DNA of 64,000 nucleotides from Peptostreptococcaceae bacterium. GTDB lineage: Bacteria > Bacillota > Clostridia > Peptostreptococcales > Peptostreptococcaceae. Within the stretch, counting starts at the first letter, position 1, and the number at the start of each line of letters is the position of its first letter. A model generated the notes under the pieces. The model ran no database searches. It saw only the letters and a list, made by a program, of their open reading frames with translations, and was not told where the DNA came from. The DNA lies in NCBI GenBank assembly GCA_902363255.1, contig CABIZO010000001.1, forward strand, positions 558,001 to 622,000, read 5' to 3'. Position numbers and translations under genes: made by a program. Positions 9,050 to 17,179 of the stretch are shown here, piece by piece.

Positions 9050-9631
9050 CTATTTTATACTTAATTTTTTAGTGATAATAGCAGTTGGAATAGCTACTGC
9101 AAAAACAACTCCAGCAAAAACATATCCGCTAACACTTGATTGCATCATACCGCTCATCATATGGCCGCTAGTACATCCACCAGCAAATCTAGCACCGAAT
9201 AATAATAAAAAACCACCTAAGAAGAAAGGAATGTATTTACCTAAAAACCCTTTGTCTTCTAATGAACAATTTTCTTGAAATAAATTATTTTCATGTATTT
9301 CATCTTCATCAAATTCATTTTTCTTAGATGTTTTATAAGCTATATAACTTCCAAGAGGAATAGCCAACACAAATACAAATCCATAATTTATGGGATTTAT
9401 AATTTCCTCAGCTAAAGCACCTTCGTTTTTATCTAAATAAGCATTTGTACTTTTGTATCCACTTTCTCGAGAGGTGCCTTCAGTTATTAAATTTTTATCT
9501 ACTGAATTATAAATAATTCCTGATAATACTGAAAATTGAGTAGAAACTCCTATGGGTTTTACTAATAATACTGATATAAAAAATGATAAACCTAAAATCA
9601 TCGCACCTTTAATCCATTTATTATTTCTCAT
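9050..9631 (-). CDS. YeeE/YedE-family sulfur transport half-permease (first gene)
   Basis: First gene of the minus-strand sulfur-transport operon; 193 residues. One N-terminal membrane segment (about 8-28), an external loop to about 75, a second segment, a charged cytoplasmic loop (about 105-130), then two C-terminal segments holding the family motif FAGGCTSGHMMSG with its conserved Cys. The Met-rich GHMMSGMMQ stretch is common in this family. SD AGGAGG is about 7 nt before the ATG. It probably assembles with the following half-permease into one sulfur-compound channel. Confidence 0.85.
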   Translation of the reverse strand: MRNNKWIKGAMILGLSFFISVLLVKPIGVSTQFSVLSGIIYNSVDKNLITEGTSRESGYKSTNAYLDKNEGALAEEIINPINYGFVFVLAIPLGSYIAYKTSKKNEFDEDEIHENNLFQENCSLEDKGFLGKYIPFFLGGFLLLFGARFAGGCTSGHMMSGMMQSSVSGYVFAGVVFAVAIPTAIITKKLSIK

Positions 9632-9650
9632 ACTGTCCTCCTAAAAATTT

Positions 9651-9674
9651 AATATGATATTATTTAATCATATT
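9651..9674. promoter_or_regulatory. Candidate regulator operator upstream of sulfur-transport operon
   Basis: AATATGAT - 8 nt - ATCATATT, a perfect 8-bp inverted repeat 20-43 nt upstream of the first permease ATG. The core resembles a TGATA-N6 Crp/Fnr-type dyad, and the operon encodes a Crp/Fnr protein, so autoregulation is plausible. Confidence 0.45.
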
Positions 9675-9706
9675 ATGCTCGTAAATTCAGTGATAAAGTC
9701 ACAAAA

Positions 9707-9737
9707 AAAGACATTATCGAAATTGATAATGTCTTTA
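9707..9737 (-). terminator. Intrinsic terminator of the Ig-like protein gene
   Basis: AAAGACATTATC pairs with GATAATGTCTTT. Read on the minus strand it is followed by a run of seven T. Confidence 0.85.
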
Positions 9738-9744
9738 ATATGTA

Positions 9745-10290
9745 TTATCTCCAGCATCTCTTACATGCTCTATAGCCTTTTGATTTTGCTTTAGATTCTG
9801 TCATTTTTATAGCACCTTCCATATTATGTGCTTTGGAAGTTTTATGATAGATTTTAGAAGTTGATATTCCTCCATTAGCATAAACATATTTTGAAGAAGA
9901 TGAATTTGAGCTAGAAGAAGATGAACTACCCTTAACTGTTATAGTTTTTGATCTAGTTGTGTAGCCACTTTTACTTATTTTTATAGTAATTTTAGTATTT
10001 TTCTTTTTCTTTGAAATTTTTATTGAGTAAGTTCCTGAAGAGGATACAGTAGATTTACCTATTTGTTTTCCACTTACATAAGCTTTAACTGTAGCTCCTT
10101 TAAGGCCTTTCCCAGTTATTTTTGTTGATGTGTTATATACTGAATTAACAGTAAAAGTTTTGAATGTTTTCTTTGAAGCGGCTTCTACAACACTCATAGT
10201 TTCTGTATTAAAAGCGCTTAAAGTTGGTGCAATAGACATAGTAAATGCTATTACAAAAGACAAAGTTAATGATTTAAAGATTTTTTTCAT
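9745..10290 (-). CDS. Secreted protein: Ig-like domain, Ser linker, C-terminal CxxC domain
   Basis: A 181-residue exported protein. Signal peptide about 1-38 (KKIFK, hydrophobic core, cleavage near VEAASKK). Residues about 40-120 form a bacterial Ig-like fold (KITGKGLKGATVKAYVSGK, then GTYSIKISK), the type found in clostridial surface proteins. A poly-Ser linker (about 122-133) follows. The last 45 residues contain KIYHKTSKAHNM and end in YRACKRCWR, a short His/Cys module probably binding a metal, similar to small domains at the end of secreted nucleases. Start is the ATG at 10290 behind GGGG. Monocistronic. The ligand is unknown. Confidence 0.72.
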   Translation of the reverse strand: MKKIFKSLTLSFVIAFTMSIAPTLSAFNTETMSVVEAASKKTFKTFTVNSVYNTSTKITGKGLKGATVKAYVSGKQIGKSTVSSSGTYSIKISKKKKNTKITIKISKSGYTTRSKTITVKGSSSSSSSNSSSSKYVYANGGISTSKIYHKTSKAHNMEGAIKMTESKAKSKGYRACKRCWR

Positions 10291-10482
10291 TATAAACCCC
10301 CATAATTATAATTAATATTTTTTATAAAAGAATTTTTATAAAACTTTATAGAAAATTATAGCATTAGTAAGAGGGAATTATCAATATTTGAGGAAATAAT
10401 TTATGAATAAGAATTAAAAATATTATAAACATACATAATTATAAGGTAAAATAAAAATAGATACTATTATGTGGAGGACAAA

Positions 10483-11343
10483 ATGATAAGTAAAGAACAA
10501 TTTTTAAAAGTTTATAATATAGATGAAGAAGAACTTAAAAAAGAAAATATAAATTGGGAAGATTTAAAAGAAATACATGATGATTTTATCGATTGTAAAA
10601 AAAGCTATGAAACACAGGCTGATTTAATTGCCAATATACTTAGAGCACAGCCTAAAGTTCACTCAGTAAAAACTAGAATAAAAGATATAAGACATCTAAT
10701 AGAAAAAGTTATTAGAAAAACGCCTGATAGAAGAGAAAAATATGGACAAGATTTTAACTTTACTGTAGATAATTATAAGGATGAGATTACAGACTTACTT
10801 GGAATAAGAGTAATACATATATTCAAAGAAGATTGGGAAGAAATACATAATTTTATAACTAATATGTGGGATGTAATGGAGATAGTAGCTAATGTACGAG
10901 AAGGTGATGATACTAGTAAATTTGATGAACAAGGAATTAAAGTTTGTTCGAGACCATCAGGATATAGATCAGTTCATTACTTAGTAGAATCTTATCCAAC
11001 TAATAAAAAACTCATTACAGAGGTACAAGTTAGAACTATATTTGAAGAAGGATATGGAGAAATAGATCATCAACTTAGATATTCTCATGAAGATATACCT
11101 GAACTTTTGGGACAAAACTTAATGCTACTAAACAGAATTGCAGGAAGCTCTGATGAGATGGCATCTTTAATAAATAGATTAAGCCAAAGTATTCAAGAAG
11201 TTGAAAATAAATTTAAGCATAAAATAAGCGAAAAGGATAAAAAGATTGAATCCATTAAAGACAAAATTTATGACAGTGACAATATATCTGATACTGATAA
11301 GAAAAATTTGATTGATGAAATTGATGATATATTAAAAATATAA
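10483..11343 (+). CDS. Small alarmone synthetase, (p)ppGpp synthetase (RelQ/YjbM-like)
   Basis: Transfers pyrophosphate from ATP to GDP/GTP to make (p)ppGpp in the stringent response. The RelA/SpoT synthetase domain spans about residues 50-195, with LGIRVIHIF (Mg-binding strand), RPSGYRSVHYLV (guanine-nucleotide loop) and EVQVRTIFEEGYGEIDHQLRY. No HD hydrolase, TGS or ACT domain, so it is a synthetase-only short enzyme. About 286 residues, longer than typical RelQ (about 210), because of a charged coiled-coil tail (about 225-286). Start at ATG 10483, 5 nt after GGAGG; the upstream in-frame GTG at 10471 lies before that SD. Own transcription unit. Confidence 0.88.
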   Translation: MISKEQFLKVYNIDEEELKKENINWEDLKEIHDDFIDCKKSYETQADLIANILRAQPKVHSVKTRIKDIRHLIEKVIRKTPDRREKYGQDFNFTVDNYKDEITDLLGIRVIHIFKEDWEEIHNFITNMWDVMEIVANVREGDDTSKFDEQGIKVCSRPSGYRSVHYLVESYPTNKKLITEVQVRTIFEEGYGEIDHQLRYSHEDIPELLGQNLMLLNRIAGSSDEMASLINRLSQSIQEVENKFKHKISEKDKKIESIKDKIYDSDNISDTDKKNLIDEIDDILKI

Positions 11344-11348
11344 TAAAA

Positions 11349-11380
11349 GAATAAGGCATCTAAGGATGTCTTATTTTTTT
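11349..11380 (+). terminator. Intrinsic terminator
   Basis: AATAAGGCATC pairs with GATGTCTTATT plus seven T, just after the alarmone synthetase gene. Confidence 0.85.
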
Positions 11381-11467
11381 AGCTTTTACTTTTAAAATAT
11401 TAATTATTTTACATGGTTATACTAAATATGATTAAAGGAAAAATTACATAAATATGGAGGTATATAT

Positions 11468-12313
11468 ATGAAAAATAAATGGATGAAGCTCATAATATCT
11501 TTATTTCTTATGGTAATAATCTTATTAGTAGGTTGCAACAAAAAAACTGAAGAAAATAAAACAGATAAAACTACACTATCAGAAACTATAACAGTTTCTG
11601 GATCTACATCAGTTGGAACATTAATGGAAAAAGAAGCTGAAAAGTTTAAAAAAGATAATTCTGTAATTGATGTTGAAATTAATAAAATTGGTTCTTCAGC
11701 AGGAATAAAAGATGCAATAAATGGAGATGTAGAAATAGGAATGTCATCACGTAATTTAAAAGACGAAGAAATTGCAGAAGGTTTAGTTGAAGTAGAAATT
11801 GCATTTGATGGAATGGCAGTAATAACTAGTAAAAATAATAAAATAGACTCTTTAACGCTTAGTGAAGTAAAAGATATTTATAGAGGAAAAATAACTAATT
11901 GGAAAGATGTTGGTGGAGAAGACTCTCCAATAGTCGTAGTGTCAAGACAAGATGGATCAGGAACAAGGGATACATTCCAAGAAATAGTAGGATATACATC
12001 AGAAGAACTTTACAAAGAATCTGTAATTGACGATGGGTCAGGTGATATCAAAACTACAGTTGCAGGAAATGATAATGCCATAGGATTTATATCGTTTCGC
12101 CATATAGATGATTCTATAAATGCGATAAAAATAGATGACATAGCTCCTAATGCAGAGAATGTAAAAAATGGAGAATACAAATTATCAAGACCATTTTTAT
12201 TAGTATATAAAGAAGAAAACTTGAAGGAAAGTGGAGATAAGTTAATAGACTTTATATTAAGCAAAGAAGGACAAAATATAGTAGAAGAGAGTGGATTAAT
12301 AAGAATAAATTAA
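11468..12313 (+). CDS. pstS: Phosphate-binding lipoprotein, PstS-like
   Basis: Substrate-binding lipoprotein of the phosphate ABC importer family. Signal peptide and lipobox LLVGC (Cys about residue 23) predict a membrane-anchored extracellular protein. The PBP-like domain begins at TVSGSTSVGTLMEKEAE (phosphate loop SGSTS), continues with IGMSSR and SRQDGSGTRDTFQE, and ends with FILSKEGQNIVEESGLI. 281 residues is normal. No pstC, pstA, pstB or phoU follows; a terminator comes next, so this copy is an orphan or works with a transporter elsewhere. SD GGAGG precedes the ATG. Confidence 0.88.
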   Translation: MKNKWMKLIISLFLMVIILLVGCNKKTEENKTDKTTLSETITVSGSTSVGTLMEKEAEKFKKDNSVIDVEINKIGSSAGIKDAINGDVEIGMSSRNLKDEEIAEGLVEVEIAFDGMAVITSKNNKIDSLTLSEVKDIYRGKITNWKDVGGEDSPIVVVSRQDGSGTRDTFQEIVGYTSEELYKESVIDDGSGDIKTTVAGNDNAIGFISFRHIDDSINAIKIDDIAPNAENVKNGEYKLSRPFLLVYKEENLKESGDKLIDFILSKEGQNIVEESGLIRIN

Positions 12314-12393
12314 GGTAACATGAATCTGCAACTGTTTTAATATAAGTATGATTTATTTATATAAGGTGAAATGATTGAATTAGATTAAAGAAT

Positions 12394-12431
12394 AAAAAAT
12401 CTGTAAAGAAATCTTTTTACAGATTTTTTAG
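12394..12431 (+). terminator. Intrinsic terminator
   Basis: AAAAAATCTGTAAA pairs with TTTACAGATTTTTT. It lies after the pstS-like gene and before the convergent membrane-protein gene. Confidence 0.85.
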
Positions 12432-12462
12432 TGTAATAATAAATATTTATTAAAAAACTTTG

Positions 12463-12801
12463 TTAGTCAAAAATATTATAAAATATTGAATTGGCTATGG
12501 ATAATAGTATTGCAGCCCAAATTGAGTTTAACAATCCATTAAGGTGGGCTCCAGGAACTATAGCAAAAGCTAAATATAACACTATACCATTAATAACTAA
12601 TGAAAATAATCCAAGTGTTAAAAAAGTTATAGGTAATGAAAAAAATTGTATAACAGGTTTAACTATTAAATTAAGGCAACCAAATATTATTGTAAGCATT
12701 ATTAAAGATCCTAAAGAACCTATATATACACTAGACATCAAGTTTGAAATTATGAATAAAGATATAGCATTAATAACAATAAATAACGATACTCTTCTCA
12801 T
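12463..12801 (-). CDS. Phage holin family IV-like membrane protein (YvlD type)
   Basis: A 112-residue protein made of four membrane segments (about 5-22, 30-48, 55-78, 88-108), with the family-typical NLIVKPVIQFFSLPITFLT stretch between helices 2 and 3. Despite the family name such proteins are common chromosomal membrane proteins (YvlD in Bacillus) and not evidence of a prophage; no lysis genes are near. Start ATG with AAAGGAG about 8 nt upstream. Function unknown; some relatives are induced by envelope stress. Confidence 0.8.
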   Translation of the reverse strand: MRRVSLFIVINAISLFIISNLMSSVYIGSLGSLIMLTIIFGCLNLIVKPVIQFFSLPITFLTLGLFSLVINGIVLYLAFAIVPGAHLNGLLNSIWAAILLSIANSIFYNIFD

Positions 12802-12949
12802 TTTAATTCTCCTTTTATTTAAGATATGAAATTATCACTTCGTAAGAAGTATATGTAATTTTACAATTATTATATAACAAATAATTGAAATGTGTTAGAA
12901 ATCTTATAAATGTTAAGAAATACTTAAGAAATACTTAAGAAAATATATA

Positions 12950-12989
12950 ATAAAATACCCACATGATATATATCAGGTGGGTATTTTAG
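12950..12989 (-). terminator. Intrinsic terminator of the rhodanese gene
   Basis: AAAATACCCAC and GTGGGTATTTT pair, with an inner self-complementary ATGATATATATCA. It is T-rich downstream on the minus strand. Just beside it, at 12912-12942, are two direct copies of the 11-mer AAGAAATACTT. Confidence 0.8.
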
Positions 12990-12992
12990 ATT

Positions 12993-13304
12993 TTATAAAT
13001 AATCTAAATGACCGATAATACCTTGTTTTAAATTATATAAATGCTTAAATCCATACTCTTCTAACAATTGGGCAGCATAAATACTTCTTTTTCCAGAACG
13101 ACAATAAATAATAACTTTTTCGTCTTTATAAGGTAATAAGTGGTCTATTTGTGAATCTAAATCACTTATAGGAATGTTGATTGCATTTGGAATGCGACTT
13201 GTATTATATTCTGCTTCTGTTCTAACATCAAGTAATATAAGTTTTTCTTTATTATCTATCATATTATTTAATTCTAGTGAACTTATATCTTTATATGGTT
13301 CCAT
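12993..13304 (-). CDS. Rhodanese-domain sulfurtransferase
   Basis: Single-domain rhodanese of 103 residues. Persulfide-forming active-site loop CRSGKRS (Cys68) follows the KVIIYC strand, and the LLDVRTEAEYNTSRIPNAIN segment is the standard substrate-side motif. Cytoplasmic; moves sulfane sulfur to thiol acceptors. GlpE-sized. SD AAAGGAG is about 9 nt before the ATG; own terminator at 12950-12989. It is divergent from the thioredoxin unit and is not in the YeeE/YedE operon, though both concern sulfur. Confidence 0.9.
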   Translation of the reverse strand: MEPYKDISSLELNNMIDNKEKLILLDVRTEAEYNTSRIPNAINIPISDLDSQIDHLLPYKDEKVIIYCRSGKRSIYAAQLLEEYGFKHLYNLKQGIIGHLDYL

Positions 13305-13470
13305 TTAAAAATCTCCTTTGAAATTATGAAATAAGAAATATAGCCCCGTTTATTTATTATTTCACAAATTTAATAATATATTAATTGTATATAAAAGTAT
13401 ACTTGTAAAAATAAATACCCATTTATTCTTTATTACAATCTTACTGATGTTAAAATAAAAAATAAATTTA

Positions 13471-13485
13471 TGTAACAATGTTACA
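13471..13485. promoter_or_regulatory. Perfect dyad TGTAAC-AAT-GTTACA
   Basis: A 15-bp palindrome in the divergent region between the rhodanese and the thioredoxin unit, about 65 nt before the 30-aa ORF. It is a candidate operator; the regulator is unknown. Confidence 0.35.
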
Positions 13486-13549
13486 GTCAGAAAAATTATA
13501 TTCTTGTATATTGTAAATATAATATTTATTTACTATGAAAGGGGATATT

Positions 13550-13642
13550 ATGATGAGTAATAAAATTGAAGATGTAGAAATGGGAGGAGTTACATTTTAT
13601 TTAGAAGCGAAAGAAGAATCAAACTTAAATCTATTTATATAA
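13550..13642 (+). CDS. Possible 30-aa small protein upstream of thioredoxin
   Basis: Two adjacent ATG codons follow GAAAGGGG at good spacing. The frame reads 30 codons (MMSNKIEDVEMGGVTFYLEA and ten more) to a TAA. The product is acidic with no Cys. The good SD and placement in the leader of trxA support a real small gene or leader peptide; there is no homology I can name. Confidence 0.4.
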   Translation: MMSNKIEDVEMGGVTFYLEAKEESNLNLFI

Positions 13643-13766
13643 AAATAAAAATGTGTATTTATGTAAAAAATGGGTACATATATTAATAATTATATGGATA
13701 TAAATTTGTTATTGTAATAAAATATAAATAACGGACAAAATATAGAAAAATATGGAGGATATTTTA

Positions 13767-14075
13767 ATGGCACAAATACTTAATAATGATAATTTTAATG
13801 CTTCAATAGAAAATGGAGTATCTATAGTAGACTTTTTTGCAACTTGGTGTGGACCTTGTAAAATGTTAGCACCAGTTTTCGAAGAATTAAGCGGAGAAAT
13901 GGATGAAGTTAACTTCTTTAAAGTAGATGTGGATCAAGCTTTAGATGTTGCAAGAAGATATGCAATAACAACAGTTCCAACAATGATAATATTTAAAGAT
14001 GGTGAAGCTGTAGATAAAATGATAGGTTTCCTTCCTAAGGAACATATAAAAGCAAAAATACAAGCACAATTATAA
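13767..14075 (+). CDS. trxA: Thioredoxin (WCGPC)
   Basis: Canonical 102-residue thioredoxin. Redox motif WCGPC at residues 27-31 follows DFFAT, and the cis-Pro loop is TTVPTM near residue 71. General cytoplasmic disulfide reductant. Start at ATG 13767, 8 nt after GGAGG; the in-frame ATG at 13752 overlaps that SD and is unlikely. No thioredoxin reductase is adjacent; the only reductase in the window is in the glycine reductase operon. A second, atypical thioredoxin lies at 60579. Confidence 0.93.
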   Translation: MAQILNNDNFNASIENGVSIVDFFATWCGPCKMLAPVFEELSGEMDEVNFFKVDVDQALDVARRYAITTVPTMIIFKDGEAVDKMIGFLPKEHIKAKIQAQL

Positions 14076-14086
14076 TAATGAACTCA

Positions 14087-14130
14087 AATAAAATGGTGAT
14101 ATCTCAAAGATTCACCATTTTATTTTTTTT
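14087..14130 (+). terminator. Intrinsic terminator of trxA
   Basis: AATAAAATGGTGA pairs with TCACCATTTTATT, followed by a T run. Confidence 0.87.
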
Positions 14131-14349
14131 ATTTAAAATGAATATTCAAGAAAGTATTAGCAAACATGGATATATATGTAAAAAATTAGAAAAATAACTA
14201 AAAAATTATGTAAAAAGTTACGAAAAAGTTACAAAATTGTATTTTTTTTACTGTCGAAATATAGACAAACGATTATAAAAATGTAATAATAATAATGATA
14301 CCAAGTAAATATGTTTCAAAGATGTTACATATTGGAAGGGGGAAAGAAA

Positions 14350-14370
14350 TTACAATTTTTAAAATTGTAA
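14350..14370 (+). promoter_or_regulatory. Hairpin between SD and start codon
   Basis: TTACAATTTT-T-AAAATTGTAA is a perfect 10-bp inverted repeat lying between GGAAGGGGG (14334-14342) and the ATG at 14383. There is no other SD near that ATG, so folding of this element may bring the SD closer. Confidence 0.45.
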
Positions 14371-14382
14371 AATCGATTAATT

Positions 14383-15948
14383 ATGAGTATAAATAAAAAA
14401 TATGTAATGACAGGGATGCTAGCAACAGCGCTAGTAGCACCTATGGCAGATGTAACAAACTCTTATGCAGATGATACGAGAACAATAACAGGAAGAGTAA
14501 ACTTTAGAACTGGACCAGGTAAAGAATATGATTCTATAGGAAAAATACAAAAAGGAGAAACGGTTACTTACTTAGGCTCAAAAGGAAGTTGGAGACAAAT
14601 AAAATATAACTCAAAAACAGGTTATATTCATAAAGATTATATATCAAGTGCGTCAACAACATCGACAAGTGTAAAGTATGTAAATACTTCTTATGGACTA
14701 AATGTAAGAAAAGGACCATCAACAAGTTATTCAGTAATAACTACATTAGCTAATGGTACAAAAGTTAATGTAATAACTACAAGTGGTGGTTGGTCAAAAA
14801 TTACAAGTGGAAGTATAACAGGATATGTTTCAAATCAATATTTAAGCAGCTCACAAGGTTCAGATAATACTTCTGATAATGATAGCAATGAAACATCAAC
14901 TATTAAGTATGTAGAATCAAATATAAGCTTAAATGTAAGAAAAGGACCAGGAACAAACTACTCAGTTGTAACTACACTATCTGGTGGAACAAAGGTTACA
15001 GTGAAATCAACTGAAGATGGATGGTCAAAGATAACTACTGGAAATACAACAGGATATGTTTCTAGTAAGTATTTAACTAGTAGTAAGCCAAGTGCAGATA
15101 ATGATAGCAATGAAACATCAACTACTAAGTATGTGGAATCAAATATAAGCTTAAATGTAAGAAAAGGACCAGGAACAAACTACTCAGTTGTAACTACACT
15201 ATCTGGTGGAACAAAGGTTACAGTGAAATCAACTGAAGATGGATGGTCAAAGATAACTACTGGAAATACAACAGGATATGTTTCTAGTAAGTATTTAACT
15301 AGTAGTAAGCCAAGTGCAGATAATGATAGTAATGAAACATCAACTACTAAGTATGTGGAATCAAATATAAGCTTAAATGTAAGAAAAGGACCAGGAACAA
15401 ACTACTCAGTTTTAACTACATTATCTGGCGGAACAAAGGTTACAGTAAAATCAACTGAAGATGGATGGTCAAAGATAACTACTGGAAATACAACAGGATA
15501 TGTTTCTAGTAAGTATTTAACTAGTACAAAACCATCTTCTTCAGGATCTTCAAGTTCTTCAACAAGTACATCAGCAAGTAAATTAATTGACTATGCAAAG
15601 AAATTTTTAGGTAAGCCTTATGTATGGGGTGCTCAAGGTCCTAATGGATTTGACTGTTCAGGATTCACATACTATGTATTTAAAAATTCTGCAGGAATAA
15701 CACTACCGAGAACATCATCTTTGCAAAGTAATTATGGAACGTATGTAAGTAAAAGTAATTTAAAGCCAGGAGATTTACTATTCTTTGATACTGTTGGATC
15801 AAATAATGGAGGAGTAACTCACTGTGGTATATATATTGGTAATAACCAAATGATACATGCGGCTTCAGGTCAAGGAAAAGTTGTTATTAATAACATAAAT
15901 AATTCTTACTACATAAACTCATATGTAAATGCAAGAAGAGTTTTATAA
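14383..15948 (+). CDS. Secreted NlpC/P60 peptidoglycan endopeptidase with five SH3 domains
   Basis: A 521-residue cell-wall hydrolase. Signal peptide about 1-29 (cleavage near SYADD). Five bacterial SH3 domains run from about 32 to 385, each with an NVRKGPGTNYS- or NFRTGPGKEYDS-type motif. The last three are nearly identical 74-residue units encoded by 222-bp repeats. A Ser/Thr-rich linker leads to the NlpC/P60 catalytic domain (about 405-521) with Cys425 in FDCSGF, His480 in THCGIYIG and His492 in MIHA. It likely cuts D-Glu-diaminopimelate-type stem peptides, with the SH3 domains binding the wall. The start lacks a normally spaced SD. Own transcription unit with terminator. Confidence 0.92.
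   Translation: MSINKKYVMTGMLATALVAPMADVTNSYADDTRTITGRVNFRTGPGKEYDSIGKIQKGETVTYLGSKGSWRQIKYNSKTGYIHKDYISSASTTSTSVKYVNTSYGLNVRKGPSTSYSVITTLANGTKVNVITTSGGWSKITSGSITGYVSNQYLSSSQGSDNTSDNDSNETSTIKYVESNISLNVRKGPGTNYSVVTTLSGGTKVTVKSTEDGWSKITTGNTTGYVSSKYLTSSKPSADNDSNETSTTKYVESNISLNVRKGPGTNYSVVTTLSGGTKVTVKSTEDGWSKITTGNTTGYVSSKYLTSSKPSADNDSNETSTTKYVESNISLNVRKGPGTNYSVLTTLSGGTKVTVKSTEDGWSKITTGNTTGYVSSKYLTSTKPSSSGSSSSSTSTSASKLIDYAKKFLGKPYVWGAQGPNGFDCSGFTYYVFKNSAGITLPRTSSLQSNYGTYVSKSNLKPGDLLFFDTVGSNNGGVTHCGIYIGNNQMIHAASGQGKVVINNINNSYYINSYVNARRVL
14881..15526 (+). repeat. 222-bp tandem repeats, about 2.9 copies
   Basis: Copies start at 14881, 15103 and 15325 (period exactly 222 bp, 74 codons) and differ by only a few bases. 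They encode SH3 domains 3-5 of the NlpC/P60 protein, so copy number can change in frame by recombination or slippage. Confidence 0.92.
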
Positions 15949-15976
15949 TCATCTAAACATTAAAGAAATACATATT

Positions 15977-16014
15977 GGAATTATTAAGTAAATCTTAATA
16001 ATTCCTTTTTTTAT
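15977..16014 (+). terminator. Intrinsic terminator
   Basis: GGAATTATTAAG pairs perfectly with CTTAATAATTCC, then seven T. Confidence 0.88.
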
Positions 16015-16178
16015 TTTGTGAATAAAATGAAAACCATAAAATTATAAGCTGTTTATTCATTTAATAGACTTGAGTGATGAAAAGTGTAATAATATAAGCA
16101 AAGGAATAGTTATATCATGGAAGTATTCCTGCAAATATAAATGTCAAATTATAAGATTATTATGAAGAGGTGGATAAA

Positions 16179-17129
16179 ATGAATGTTACTCTTATTTTAT
16201 ATGAAAGTAAGTATGGAACAGGTAAAGTTGTTGCAAATACCATATGTCCAATATTAGGTCCAGCGAAATCTTTTGACATTAATGATGCGCCACAGGATGT
16301 AAAGTATTATTCTAATGTTGTTTTAGTATTCTCCTTGTATGGACACAATAGCAGTGAAAAAATATTAGAATATATAAAAGATAACAATATAGGTTTTAGT
16401 AAAAAAAGAGTGGCTTTAGTATGTATAGGGCTTAACAAACAAGATGGTATAAGTGAAATTATTAAAATAAAAACACTTATTAATAAAGAAGATGTTTTTA
16501 CTGAATTTATAAAAGGAGAAACGTTAATAAATAAGTTGACTTATGATGAAAAAGATAAAATAAAATATTTTTGTTCTAAAGTTGGTATACCTTTTAATGA
16601 TTTGGGTAAATTTGATGATAGTAAGGTATTAGATTTGGCTAAAAATTTGAGAGAATATTTTAATACACCACAATTTATACCTCCAGTTAATGTTACCAAA
16701 AAAGAAATTGAAACTTTTTTAATAAATAAAAATACATGCACATTAGCTACAGGATATGGAGAATTTGTAAGAGCAACCCCTTTAGAGTATGAGTATTATG
16801 ATGGAAATATATATATAATTACTGAGGGTGGGTTAAAATTTATAGGTCTATCAAAAAACAAAAAAGTTTCTCTTTGTATATATGAAAATTATGTGAGTAT
16901 GAATAATTTATGTGGACTACAAATAAGTGGAGAAGTAGAAATTTTACAACCATGGTGCGAAGAATATTTAGATGTACTTAGAAGTAAAGATCTTAAGGTT
17001 GAAAATATATCAAAGTTACCTTTTGATATGAATATAATAAAAATTGTTCCAAATAAATATGAATTTTTATATTCTAAATTTAAGAATCTAGGATTTGATT
17101 CAAAACAAATTTATATACCTGAAAAATAA
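16179..17129 (+). CDS. Flavodoxin-like / pyridoxamine-phosphate-oxidase-like fusion protein
   Basis: Two flavin-type domains in one chain. Residues about 1-150 are flavodoxin-like (LILYESKYGTGKVVA is the phosphate-binding loop; VVLVFSLYGHN follows). Residues about 170-310 are a split-barrel PNPOx-like FMN domain (CTLATGYGEFVRATPLEY, then GLKFIGLSKNKKVSLCI). Probably an FMN-dependent oxidoreductase of the cytoplasm; substrate unknown. Start at ATG 16179 behind AGAGGTGG; the GTG at 16170 is inside that SD. Monocistronic. Similar fusions occur in anaerobes but I cannot name a characterised one. Confidence 0.78.
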   Translation: MNVTLILYESKYGTGKVVANTICPILGPAKSFDINDAPQDVKYYSNVVLVFSLYGHNSSEKILEYIKDNNIGFSKKRVALVCIGLNKQDGISEIIKIKTLINKEDVFTEFIKGETLINKLTYDEKDKIKYFCSKVGIPFNDLGKFDDSKVLDLAKNLREYFNTPQFIPPVNVTKKEIETFLINKNTCTLATGYGEFVRATPLEYEYYDGNIYIITEGGLKFIGLSKNKKVSLCIYENYVSMNNLCGLQISGEVEILQPWCEEYLDVLRSKDLKVENISKLPFDMNIIKIVPNKYEFLYSKFKNLGFDSKQIYIPEK

Positions 17130-17179
17130 TTAATATCATATCTATCTAATATTTTAAAATTTTCTAAAAATAAAAAATC

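Larger units (their letters stand above)
14076..14382. other. Intergenic leader of the SH3/NlpC gene
   Basis: This 307-nt gap holds the trxA terminator, two direct AAAAAGTTAC copies (about 14208-14235), a TGTCGAA heptamer at 14252-14258 that matches a Spo0A box, a purine-rich SD-like tract GGAAGGGGG at 14334-14342 and a perfect hairpin at 14350-14370 just before the start codon. Confidence 0.6.

Noticed and set aside
12463..12801. Prophage remnant, from the holin-like gene
   Set aside because: Family IV holin-like proteins are usual chromosomal genes in Firmicutes and no other phage gene is nearby.
12491..12829. A 112-codon plus-strand ORF
   Set aside because: It is the antisense shadow of the four-helix holin-IV-like gene, which has a good SD and membrane periodicity; the plus-strand reading has neither.
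14881..15526. CRISPR-like repetition
   Set aside because: The period is 222 bp without unique spacers and lies within a coding frame for SH3 domains.
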